NCBI GenBank assembly: GCA_037501455.1
Contig: CM074857.1
Span: forward strand, 105,309,501-105,373,500
Length of the DNA stretch: 64,000 nucleotides
Origin: Lantana camara
Taxonomy: Eukaryota > Streptophyta > Magnoliopsida > Lamiales > Verbenaceae
Direction: 5' to 3'
Below are positions 54,681-63,503 of this stretch, piece by piece (position 1 is the stretch's first letter; every line of letters begins with the position of its first letter). Both the position numbers and the translations under genes were made by a program. The notes beneath the pieces are model-generated. The model searched no databases and had not been told where the DNA came from. It worked only from the letters and a program-made list of their open reading frames with translations.

Positions 54681-57353
54681 TTAAACATAAAATCGCCGAA
54701 GGTTACATGCGTTCCAAGGGCGAGGCAAACGCTCACCTTGAAGTGTCTCCAGGGTGTAAGTGTTGTTAGCTCTGAGTTGTATGACCTTGAACGGGCCTTC
54801 CCAATTGGGGTCCAACTTCCCTACGTGCTTGGATACTTCCACTTTCTTCAAAACCAAGTCTCCCAGCTGGAAAGTTCTTTCCTTCACGCGCTTGTTGTAC
54901 TGTTGGGCCACAGAGGCTTTATAGTGGTGGATCTTAGCCCACGCTCGGTCTCTCCTTTCGTCCAGTAAGTCTAATTCCAAGCTCCTATTGCTATCGTTGA
55001 GCTGAGGCTCGAAATAGCCTACTCGAGCGGATTCATTCACTATCTCCGCTGGTATCATCGCTTCTGACCCATACACGAGCGCGTATGGTGTTTCTCCTGT
55101 AGCCGCTCGTGGGGTGGTGCGATAAGCCCAAAGGGCTCCTTGCAACTCCTCAGCCCATTCACCTTTCTTGCTTTCAAGCATGGTTTTCAGATGTTGCAAA
55201 ATGATCCTGTTGGTAACTTCTGCTTGTCCGTTAGATTGTGGATGTCCTACAGAGGTAAATCGCTGTTCTATCCCCAACTCGGAACACCACTCTCGTGTGT
55301 CAGCTGCTATGAACTGGGATCCATTGTCAGATATGAGCACCCTCGGTATTCCGTACCTGCAGATGATGTTCTTCCAAATAAAGTCCCTTACAACCTTGAA
55401 AGTGATTTTTGCAACAGCTTCAGCCTCGGCCCACTTGGTGAAGTAGTCGACGGCTAAAATGACAAACTTCCTTTGTCCTGCAGCCATGGGTAAGGGGCCC
55501 ACAATGTCTATTACCCACTGGTCAAAAGGCCAAGAAACATCTATTGGGATCATTTGTGCGGCTGGCAATTGAGGGAGATTTGAATGAAATTGGCATTTGG
55601 GGCACTTCCTCGAAAATTCAATGGCATCCTGGAGGACCGTAGGCCAATAAAACCCACTTCTCAGAATCTTTTTTGCCAAGATACGCCCTCCGGAATGATT
55701 CCCACAACTTCCATTGTGTATGAGCTCGAGCGTCTCCTTCGCCTGTGAGGGCCTTAGGCATCTCATTGGGGGTCCTTGAAATGATTTTTTGAACAATCTC
55801 CCCTCGGGATCCAGAGCGAAACGAGGGGCCTTATTCCTGACTTTCCTGGCTTCCACCTTGTCAGTTGGAGTGATTCCATCCCTCAGGAAAATGATGATGT
55901 CGTCAAGCCAACAGGGCTCGTTTGGATCAATCATGGCGATCATCTCGGTGGCGACCCTTTCCCTAATCAAAGGTTTCTCAGTTCTAAGGAACGTAACAGA
56001 ACGCTCGGAAGTGCCCTCTAAAGCTGAAGCAAACTTTGACAGAGCATCCGCACGCTCGTTTTCTCCTCGCGGCACCTGAAGTAGATGAAATTCCTTGAAC
56101 TTCCCAATGATTTCTTTGGCTTTCTTTAAGTACTGTATCATGGTGGTTTCTCGAGCCTCATATGTTCCTTCAATCTGGCTCGCTATTAACTGTGAATCCA
56201 CATAAGCAGTGATTCTGGAGGCTCCATTCTGAAAAGCTATGTTCAAACCTTGCACGAGGGCTTCATATTCTGCTTCATTATTAGTGACTTGGAAATCCAG
56301 CTTGATCGCAAAGTCCAGTTCAATCCCATCGGGGTTTCTAAGGGCCACTCCTATTCCTCCCCCTTGAGAGGTTGAGGAACCATCCGTGTGCAGTACCCAT
56401 AACCCCTCATTCTCCGCAGCGGCGGGTTCGAAACCAAAACGTTCAACCAACAGATCCGCCACAACCTGAGCTTGTATCGCGGTCCTGGGCTCGAAGCATA
56501 AGTCAAACTGGCTCAATTCAATGGCCCACTTGATTAATCTGCCAGATACGTCCGGTTTGGACAACACTTGCTTCAAGGGTTGGTCGGTGAGAACCGTTAT
56601 TGAGTGCGCTTGAAAGTAAGGCCTTAGCCTTCTTGAGGCGTTAATAAGAGCGAACGCAAATTTCTCAATCTCCAAATATTTCTTTTCGGCTCCTTGCAAG
56701 GTTTTGCTCAGATAATAGACAGGCAAATGTTTCCGCTCTCGTACAGCGACCAGAACCGCGCTCGTGGCTTCAGGAGAAACCGAAAGATACATGAATAACC
56801 TTTCGCCTTCGACAGGCTTAGTCAGCAGTGGTGCGCTCGATAAGTAAGCTTTCATATCCTGCAGCGCCTTTTCACATTCCCCTGTCCAAGCAAAGTTACG
56901 TGCGTTCCTCAAAATTTTGAAGAAGGGAAGGTTCCTGTCCGCCGAGCGCGAAATAAATCTGTTTAACGAGATGATCTTGCCCACCAGGACCTGTACCTCC
57001 CGCAAGTTTCGAGGGGAGGGAATTTCCAAAATAGCCTTGATCTTCTCCGGATTAGCCTCAATTCCCCTCTGACTGACCATGTATCCCAAGAATTTTCCCC
57101 CTTGTACTCCAAAGGTGCACTTCGAGGGGTTCAGCTTCATTCCATATTGTCGCAGGATAGAAAAGGTGCGCTTGAGATCCTCCAAGTGGGAGTCCTGGCG
57201 CTCGCTTTTGACAATCATATCGTCCACATAGACCTCCATGGACCTTCCAATTTCTTTTTCAAACATCATGTTTACGAGCCGCTGATATGTAGCTCCGGCG
57301 TTCTTAAGTCCAAAGGGCATGACTAGGAAGCAATACACCCCCCATATGGACAA
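54681..57353 (-). CDS. pol, downstream part: RT end, RNase H, second RNase H, integrase
   Basis: 890-residue open frame in a different frame from the upstream part. The RT active site YVDD is at about 42-45. The RT-linked RNase H region spans about 180-305 (VLTDQPLKQVL). An additional RNase H lies at about 318-440 with LHTDGSS (D323), NNEAEYEAL, YVDSQL (D386) and RADALSK (D436). Integrase has the zinc module H546/H553 with CPKC at 584-587 and the DDE set D616, D676, E712. The C-terminal GPFKVIQL block follows, with no chromodomain. It copies and inserts the element. The break from the upstream part lies in a run of six G (57,338-57,343), and there is no start codon of obvious use. Confidence 0.93.
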   Translation of the reverse strand: MSIWGVYCFLVMPFGLKNAGATYQRLVNMMFEKEIGRSMEVYVDDMIVKSERQDSHLEDLKRTFSILRQYGMKLNPSKCTFGVQGGKFLGYMVSQRGIEANPEKIKAILEIPSPRNLREVQVLVGKIISLNRFISRSADRNLPFFKILRNARNFAWTGECEKALQDMKAYLSSAPLLTKPVEGERLFMYLSVSPEATSAVLVAVRERKHLPVYYLSKTLQGAEKKYLEIEKFAFALINASRRLRPYFQAHSITVLTDQPLKQVLSKPDVSGRLIKWAIELSQFDLCFEPRTAIQAQVVADLLVERFGFEPAAAENEGLWVLHTDGSSTSQGGGIGVALRNPDGIELDFAIKLDFQVTNNEAEYEALVQGLNIAFQNGASRITAYVDSQLIASQIEGTYEARETTMIQYLKKAKEIIGKFKEFHLLQVPRGENERADALSKFASALEGTSERSVTFLRTEKPLIRERVATEMIAMIDPNEPCWLDDIIIFLRDGITPTDKVEARKVRNKAPRFALDPEGRLFKKSFQGPPMRCLRPSQAKETLELIHNGSCGNHSGGRILAKKILRSGFYWPTVLQDAIEFSRKCPKCQFHSNLPQLPAAQMIPIDVSWPFDQWVIDIVGPLPMAAGQRKFVILAVDYFTKWAEAEAVAKITFKVVRDFIWKNIICRYGIPRVLISDNGSQFIAADTREWCSELGIEQRFTSVGHPQSNGQAEVTNRIILQHLKTMLESKKGEWAEELQGALWAYRTTPRAATGETPYALVYGSEAMIPAEIVNESARVGYFEPQLNDSNRSLELDLLDERRDRAWAKIHHYKASVAQQYNKRVKERTFQLGDLVLKKVEVSKHVGKLDPNWEGPFKVIQLRANNTYTLETLQGERLPRPWNACNLRRFYV

Positions 57354-60300
57354 CGAACGAAGTTTTGGGGCGGTCTTCTGGGGCCATAAAGATCTGGTAA
57401 TATCCCTGGAAAGCGTCCATCATGCTCATGAGCTCGCAGCCGGCGGTCGAATCCACCAATTGATCAATCCGGGGCAGCGGGTAAGGATCTTTAGGGCAAG
57501 CCTTGTTGAGATCAGTGAAATCATTGCACATGCGCCATTTATTTGCGCTCTTGGGCACCAAGACGACGTTGCACAGCCACTCCGGATACAAGATGGGCTC
57601 GATATATTGAGCCTCCAAGAGTTTATTAACTTCCTCTTCAATGACTTTCTTTCGAAAGCCATGTACATCCCGTTTTTTCTGCTTGATAGGCTTGAAAGAT
57701 GGATCCACATTAAGTCTATGGACAATGACGCTCGGGTCAATTCCTGTGAGATCAGAGGCTTTCCACGCGAATACATCTTTGTTCTCCCTTAGAAAATCAA
57801 TCATCATGATCTGAGAAGGCCCTGAGAGGCTTGAGCCTATCTGTGTAGTCTTGTCTTTGTTTCCAGGCTCCAGCTCAATGGTGAGGAATTTTTCCGAGGG
57901 TTCGATTCTCACCTCAGGGCGAGGAAGTTCGAGCGCCCTCTTCTTTCCCGTCAAACGATCGCCAGAGGCTGGTTCACTCTCTCCCGGCTCGTCTCCTTCT
58001 GAGGACGATCCGCCAACGGTCCCTGGGGGAACATTCTCGAGGGGATTCTCCTCGTTGTTTCCTCTCTTCTTCTTATTCTTCTTCTTGTTCAACTTTGCCC
58101 TTTTCCGTGCTGGGCTATCCTCATCCAAGTTGGGGAAATCTACTGACTTTTTGGTGGAACCAATCTGGAAGGTTTTCTCCGCTTTTGGCTTTCTGAGGGA
58201 CAGCATGTAACATTCCCAAGCCTCTCGCACATTGCACAGCACTTCTCCCACGCCCTCGGAAGTAGGGAATTTAATCTTCTGGTGGTAGGTGGAGATGATG
58301 GCTTTGAAATCCACGAGGGCAGGGCGCCCAATTATGATGTTATAAGGGATGTCAATCTCCACCACCGCGTACGTCACCAGGAGTGTCTTACGTTGAGGGG
58401 CTCGGCCGAATGATGTAGCCAGGCGTATTTGCCCTCGTGGGACAACTTCCGAGCCTCCAAAGCCAATGAGGGCTGTTTTGAGAGGCTCGAGCGGGAGATC
58501 AACCTTCATTTTTAAGAATGTAGAGTAAGGCAAAACATTAACGGAGCTTCCACTATCTACCAATACCCTTTTTACAACATGGTTATGAACATCTAAACTA
58601 ACCACCATGGGGCAATCTGAAGTTACACCCTCCCCATGGGGCGTTACAATATGTTCTAGATCCCTATCATCAAAGCCTATTACATCATTTTCTCTTGATT
58701 TTGGAGCGCTTGATCTCTGGATAGCGTAGATAGGCTTGGGCATTGCTGGGCGCTGGTTGTAGCTCCGAACGTGCCTTCGTCGGGAGGCGTTTGAATCCCC
58801 TCCTGATGAACCTCCCGCAATCATATTTATGACCGCGAAGGGCTCGTTTTCTTGCTCAGGGGCTTTGCCTTTGTTGCCTCGGCGGCTGCTGCTTTCAGGG
58901 GGTCCCCTACCCCTGGGGCTCTTTGACCGGGAAGGACTCCTTCTTCTCCTTCCGGAGCGCTCATTGCATTGTTCATCGTAGCGCTCGAGCACCCGGACAA
59001 ACTCCTTCAGGTGGCCCCCTGCAACGAGCCTTTGGATTTCAGCTTCCAACTGTCGGCACTCATCCGTGTCGTGCCCTCTCTGCTTGTGGAAGGCGCAGTA
59101 TTTGTTCGAGCGCCTTAGTGAGTCTGTTTCTCTCATTTTGATGGGTCTTTTGAAGAGCTTTTTATCGGAGAGATTGTAGACTTCAGAATTTGGCCTGGTG
59201 AGCGGAATGCGCTCGAATCTACGAGGGGGTGGCGGCGACCTTCTGCGCTCTTGAGGGCGCTCTTTCTTGACTGCCACATCTCGCCCCCGCTCGTGATGAG
59301 GTCGCTCGTTCCGGGCCGGGCTGTGATGCCGGGGACCATTCGTCCCATACATATCTTCGAGCGCGAAAAACGGCTCGGCTATTTCTCTCAGGCCCATGAG
59401 GGTCCCAGGCCTTCTCTCCACGATGGCATCAGCGAATTTTTTGCTCACATACTGTTTGTGATCCACAGCCTGAAAGAGTACTGGGATCAAGAAGTCCATC
59501 GAGGGCCTTTCCACCTGCAAGATCTCCTTATTGAAGCGGGCGAAGAACGAGCGCAGTGATTCGCTCTTGCCTTGCACCACGTTGTAAAGGGCTGTGGGTG
59601 CGGTGACTGGTGCCTTCAAAGAGTTGAAGTGGTTGAGGAAGGCATCAGCCAGTTCTTCATACGAGTGGATCGAGCGCGGCGGCAGGCGCTTATACCACTC
59701 TTGAGCCATCCCTACCAGGGAAGTGACAAACACTTTCGCCCAGTAATGGCTGGAGTGCTCGTAAAGGTGCATGAGATGCACAAAATGATCCAAGTGCTCC
59801 GCTGGATCGGTTGTCCCGTCGTATCTGTTGATGGATGTAGGGACTTTTGCCATTCCTGCTTGGGCCATCAGAACTTCTTCGACGAGGGGCGAACCCCTCG
59901 CCAGTGGGTGATATTCGTACGTGCCGAAGTTTTCCTCCGGCTCCTTGCGACGGGGGACCCTTGGAGGAGGGTCCTTGGTGCGGGTGCTCCTGGCGTCAAC
60001 CCGTTCATCCCGACTATGGGAGATCTGAGTTGAGCGCCCTCGTGAGAGCTGTCCCACGATATCCTTGAGGCCCTGCAGCTGGTCTTGCACAGCCGCGAGG
60101 ACGTCAGGATTTACTTCCACTTGCTTGTCCTTGTGGGCTCGTGAGCCCCTCCTGGAGACATGAGAGTCTCCTTCATTTTCGTTCACTCGCTCCGTGGGCT
60201 CTTTGTTCCTGCCCACGGAGGCACGCTCGTTGCCCTCCTGCTGGGGCACTTCTCTCGCTGGTGGTGGTGGTGGTTGTGCCCTCAGGACAGCCTGGGCTTC

Positions 60301-60873
60301 TCTGAGGGGAAAGTTCTGCTGTCCGCCTAAAGGGGCCGCAACCTGAGTGGCCTGCCCAGAGGGAAAGTACATGGAATGGAACCTTTCCCATGCCCCCTGA
60401 GCCGCCTGAACCTCACATTGGGCGTAAAGAGCCCGTAATTGTTGGGTGGTCAGTGGAGGTAATTCCACTCCTTCAATTTCCCTGGGGACCACCACTGGGA
60501 GTTGGAGCTGTCCGGCATGGTATGGCTGGACTGGCGGCGTCATCATAGCCGGAGTAAGAGTGTAGCCAGGCGGAGGCATCATGTAACCTTGTATTCCAAG
60601 GTTCATCTGGGGATGGACCCAGGAATTCTGTGCAAGCGGCGGTGGAGCTGAGAAAGAAACTCCTCCCGCGGTGGGGGGAATGGGCATCACCGGCGGTGCA
60701 GGCGGCGGCGCGGAAGATTCAGCTGGTGGAGTCACTCCTGCGACGGGAGGTGCCCCACCAGCGGCGACGGAAAGAGGTGGTGCTCCACCAGTAGCGGTGG
60801 ATGGAAGAACGATGTTTGCATCTTGGGAGGTGTTTTCTCCTCCTCCCACAGCTCCAGATCTAGTTGCAACCAT
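57304..60873 (-). CDS. gag-protease-RT (upstream part of gag-pol)
   Basis: 1,189-residue frame starting MVATRSGAVGG about 92 bases after the 5' LTR. A proline-rich N-terminus (1-210) is followed by the retrotransposon gag core at about 340-510 (AKVFVTSLVGMAQEWYKRLP). A Cys/His cluster YCAFHKQRGHDTDEC is at 592-606 and basic RS-like stretches at 640-670. The aspartic protease site LVDSGSSVNVLP is at about 771-782. RT begins at about 1,050, with CNDFTDLNKACPKDPYPLP and the first catalytic Asp in MMDAFQGYYQI (about 1,153). The frame then runs off into a short wrong-frame tail after the G run, so the RT active site residues lie in two frames. Gag and protease are intact. Confidence 0.93.
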   Translation of the reverse strand: MVATRSGAVGGGENTSQDANIVLPSTATGGAPPLSVAAGGAPPVAGVTPPAESSAPPPAPPVMPIPPTAGGVSFSAPPPLAQNSWVHPQMNLGIQGYMMPPPGYTLTPAMMTPPVQPYHAGQLQLPVVVPREIEGVELPPLTTQQLRALYAQCEVQAAQGAWERFHSMYFPSGQATQVAAPLGGQQNFPLREAQAVLRAQPPPPPAREVPQQEGNERASVGRNKEPTERVNENEGDSHVSRRGSRAHKDKQVEVNPDVLAAVQDQLQGLKDIVGQLSRGRSTQISHSRDERVDARSTRTKDPPPRVPRRKEPEENFGTYEYHPLARGSPLVEEVLMAQAGMAKVPTSINRYDGTTDPAEHLDHFVHLMHLYEHSSHYWAKVFVTSLVGMAQEWYKRLPPRSIHSYEELADAFLNHFNSLKAPVTAPTALYNVVQGKSESLRSFFARFNKEILQVERPSMDFLIPVLFQAVDHKQYVSKKFADAIVERRPGTLMGLREIAEPFFALEDMYGTNGPRHHSPARNERPHHERGRDVAVKKERPQERRRSPPPPRRFERIPLTRPNSEVYNLSDKKLFKRPIKMRETDSLRRSNKYCAFHKQRGHDTDECRQLEAEIQRLVAGGHLKEFVRVLERYDEQCNERSGRRRRSPSRSKSPRGRGPPESSSRRGNKGKAPEQENEPFAVINMIAGGSSGGDSNASRRRHVRSYNQRPAMPKPIYAIQRSSAPKSRENDVIGFDDRDLEHIVTPHGEGVTSDCPMVVSLDVHNHVVKRVLVDSGSSVNVLPYSTFLKMKVDLPLEPLKTALIGFGGSEVVPRGQIRLATSFGRAPQRKTLLVTYAVVEIDIPYNIIIGRPALVDFKAIISTYHQKIKFPTSEGVGEVLCNVREAWECYMLSLRKPKAEKTFQIGSTKKSVDFPNLDEDSPARKRAKLNKKKNKKKRGNNEENPLENVPPGTVGGSSSEGDEPGESEPASGDRLTGKKRALELPRPEVRIEPSEKFLTIELEPGNKDKTTQIGSSLSGPSQIMMIDFLRENKDVFAWKASDLTGIDPSVIVHRLNVDPSFKPIKQKKRDVHGFRKKVIEEEVNKLLEAQYIEPILYPEWLCNVVLVPKSANKWRMCNDFTDLNKACPKDPYPLPRIDQLVDSTAGCELMSMMDAFQGYYQIFMAPEDRPKTSFVVHMGGVLLPSHALWT

Positions 60874-60942
60874 GGCTGTTGAAAGTGAAGATGTGCTTGT
60901 TTTTCTACCAACAAAAAGAAAGGAAGGAGAAGGAAGACTGGT

Positions 60943-60960
60943 TTCCCACAGACGGCGCCA
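60943..60960 (-). other. Primer-binding site of the Tat element
   Basis: On the - strand TGGCGCCGTCTGTGGGAA starts four bases after the 5' LTR. The TGGCGCC start is common in Tat/Athila-type elements and pairs with a tRNA 3' end. I cannot name the tRNA with certainty. Confidence 0.7.
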
Positions 60961-60964
60961 AAAA

Positions 60965-61787
60965 TGATGGGTACGGGAATGGATGGTCCGAATCCGATCA
61001 CTTTACGATTTGTATTTTGTGGAGGAAACCACCGGAGCTTCGCCGGCAAAAGAGGAAGGGGTTCAACCTGTTGGGACAAGCACAAGAAAGGTCAGATGGC
61101 CAAGCTGGGGGAACTGGGGGTGATACCCAGTTTGGCTCTCCGACGCTCAAGTCAGTTCAATGTATGAAGATAAGTGTAAGCTCAGTCACAGTTGCAGTGA
61201 TGAAGAAAGCTCAGAGAATGCTTACAGTGTAGAAGATGACTTGGGTTATTTATAGTTGAGGGTCAAGGGCCCTATGGTCATTTGCCTCAAGTGGTCCTGG
61301 CCGAATGTTGCCCTAACACGTGGCGCTGTGAGAGAGAAACCTAGGAGGAATCTTCTGCAAAAGCGGCCCAAAAGTTAGTGCTAGCAACAGTGGCAGGTGC
61401 GCGGGCATGTACGTTGTGTCAGAGAGCCATGTGGATGGTTGGTAACGAGGGCTTGAGAGCGCGCTCGTGACAACCTAGAGTATTGGAGGCCAAGGTATCC
61501 GCTGAGGGGGATGAAGGCTCCAGTTTAAGTGACGAGCCAAAGGAGGGGCCACTCTGAGGGAGTGTGACGCTCGAAGAGGGCTCCCTTGGCACGTGGGCGT
61601 ACCCAACGTTTATTGTGTAGGACGCTCGTGGGAGTGATAGCGCTCGTTGGGCTTAACTCCCTGGAGTGGGATTGTGTTCGTTGGCTTGGCGCTCGTGCGA
61701 AGGTGGATGCCGCCTTGGGGAGACAGATGTCATCTTCTCGTGATGCCACGTGTCTTGACACGGGACGATTGTATTTTGACCCCATCA
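60965..61787 (-). repeat. 5' LTR of the Tat element
   Basis: Same length and, by eye, same sequence as the 3' LTR. A TATA-like TATAAATAA on the - strand (61,246-61,254) is the probable promoter for gag-pol, leaving a transcript start around 61,215-61,225. Confidence 0.93.
61246..61254 (-). promoter_or_regulatory. LTR promoter TATA box
   Basis: TATAAATAA read on the - strand. The same box is in the 3' LTR near 49,253-49,261 and in the solo LTR at 15,324 (CTATAAATATGCG near 15,590). Confidence 0.6.
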
Positions 61788-61792
61788 GAATG

Positions 61793-63308
61793 TTTTTAAA
61801 CCATAATTAGTTCAATTTTGATCAAATGGTGACTTTTTAGAAATTTATATTATTTTATTAGAAAAAATATTTAAACTATTAATCAAATTTAAAATAATGT
61901 TTATGGAATCCCTTAATTTAAGCAATAATCATAGCTATTTTAGGTAAAAACTTTATTATTTATAGTAACTGCCAAAATTTGAGATTTTTTCTTCAAGCTT
62001 TTATAGTTTAAAATATTATTTCTTCCATAACTAAAATCCATTATTTAATATGTTTAAGAAAGTAATAAAAGTTTCGATTGCTGAACACTATATCTTGAAA
62101 AATAAATTGAAGAATAAGCACAGTTAACAATGAATAATAATCCATTTGTCATGAAATTCTAAGAATAAATTGGTATTTTTTGATAGGTTGGAATTTCACT
62201 TTTTAATTCCTATACATTCAATTGATTTTCTAATTCCTATACATTCAATTGATTTTCTACCTTTTTTCTTTTTTATTATGTTGAAAATTTTCTTAAGATT
62301 TTGAAAGCTATTATTTTATAGTTTTATATTCTCTTACTCATTTTTAATGATTTAAGTTTCAATCTTGACAGGTCTTATATTCTTAGATAGATATATTAAC
62401 CTTTTTATATTTCTTATTTCAATTTTAAGATTTTTTTAGTTCTTCTCTGACCTTTACATTTATCATTCTCATTACATTTTAAAATTTATCAATCAAAGTA
62501 TTTTAATCGTTTTATTTTTATTTTATAATTTTTATCTTATATGTGTAGCTTTTCACCAAAAAAAGAAATTATACACGTAGCATTCTTTCGATTCTAATAT
62601 TTCATATAGTTTACACGAAAAATGATATTATAATGCCTTTTAACCTTATTATTTTTTTAAATCTTTGTTCATGTCGGTTTTCTTTTCTTATCTTTAAGTT
62701 TCCATCTTGATAGGTTTTATATTCTTAGATACATGTATTAACCTTTTTCTATATTTCTTATTGCATCTTAAGATTTTTGTAGTTCTTCTCCGACCTTTAC
62801 ATTTATCATTTTCATTGCATTTTGAGATTTATCAATCAAAATATTTTACATCGTTTTATTTTTATTTTATAATTTTTATCTTCTTAAATGCATTTATATA
62901 CGTAGCTTTTCACCAAAAAAGAAATTATATACTTAGCATTCGTTCGATTCTAATATTTCATATAGTTTACATGAAGAATGATATTATGATGTCTTTTAAC
63001 CTTATTACTTTTTAAATTTTTTGTTTATGTCGTTTTTCTTTTCTTATCTTTAATATCCTTAGATTGAATACATAGCATCAAATAGGTAAATATCCTAAAT
63101 AACTATCAACATGAGTGAAAGTATCCGTATACTTCTTACTTTTATTGTGTGATTTAATTTTTAAATAAAATATAAAACATGCAAATGTTTTCTTTCTCTC
63201 TTATCTCTGGATGAAGTGAAAAAAAATATTTAAAAATATTTTTTCTATCGATCATTTTTTCTCTTTTTTGAAGAAAAATATCAATAAAAAATAATATTGA
63301 AATAATTT
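61793..63308. other. 3' part of the Helitron, AT-rich
   Basis: No gene. It contains the tandem duplication at 62,356-63,052 and ends in the Helitron hairpin. Confidence 0.55.
62356..63052. repeat. Direct tandem duplication, about 350-bp unit
   Basis: Units from about 62,356 and 62,704 share TATATTCTTAGATA, TTAGTTCTTCTCTGACCTTT, AGCTTTTCACCAAAAAA and TTCTAATATTTCATATAGTT. They are moderately diverged. Confidence 0.85.
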
Positions 63309-63344
63309 CCGTGCATCGCACGGGTTTTATGCTAGTACAACTAT

Positions 63345-63503
63345 ATTACATGAATATGGATACGATATGATACTGATACGGTGAAATAGACTTTTTTGTG
63401 AATTTTTTACATGATAAGTATCTGGCAAGGTATCCGATACGAGTGTTCGATACGAAGTAACACGACACGATAAAATGATATTTTTAAAAATGTCGATGCA
63501 TAG
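63345..63503. repeat. GATGCACGGAC-family copy next to the Helitron 3' end
   Basis: Contains GATACGATATGATACTGATACG, GTGTTCGATACGAAG and an end AATGTCGATGCATAGG. Recognisable but decayed. Confidence 0.55.

Larger units (their letters stand above)
48972..61787 (-). mobile_element. Complete Tat-lineage Ty3/gypsy LTR retrotransposon, 12.8 kb
   Basis: Two 823-bp LTRs (48,972-49,794 and 60,965-61,787) are flanked by the perfect 5-bp duplication GAATG (48,967-48,971 and 61,788-61,792). On the - strand the order is 5' LTR, primer-binding site, gag-pol, tandem arrays, an antisense gene, polypurine tract, 3' LTR. Two RNase H domains, and a large region with an antisense gene and arrays between pol and the 3' LTR, are marks of the Tat lineage. 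Reading both LTRs side by side I saw no difference, so insertion was recent. It sits inside a Helitron. Confidence 0.95.
45443..63335 (+). mobile_element. Non-autonomous Helitron carrying later LTR-element insertions
   Basis: The 5' end TCTATACTATTATATATTTG follows an A and matches the 5' end of the - strand Helitron at 21,579. The 3' end has a perfect 6-bp-stem hairpin CCGTGC-ATC-GCACGG (63,309-63,323), then GTTTTATG and CTAG before a T. Without the solo LTR (47,765-48,605) and the Tat element (48,972-61,787) it would be about 4.2 kb. A second 5'-like end (TCTATATCATTATATATTTA) lies at 46,038, so two Helitrons may be stacked and the true partner of the 3' end is not settled. No Rep/helicase frame is seen. 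Confidence 0.65.

Noticed and set aside
59572..60033. 153-residue frame opposite gag
   Set aside because: Antisense shadow of a GC-rich coding region, unlike the spliced antisense gene further left.
45443..63335. A large autonomous Helitron, given its 17.9-kb span
   Set aside because: Most of the length is later LTR-element insertions, and no Rep/helicase frame is found in the remaining 4.2 kb.
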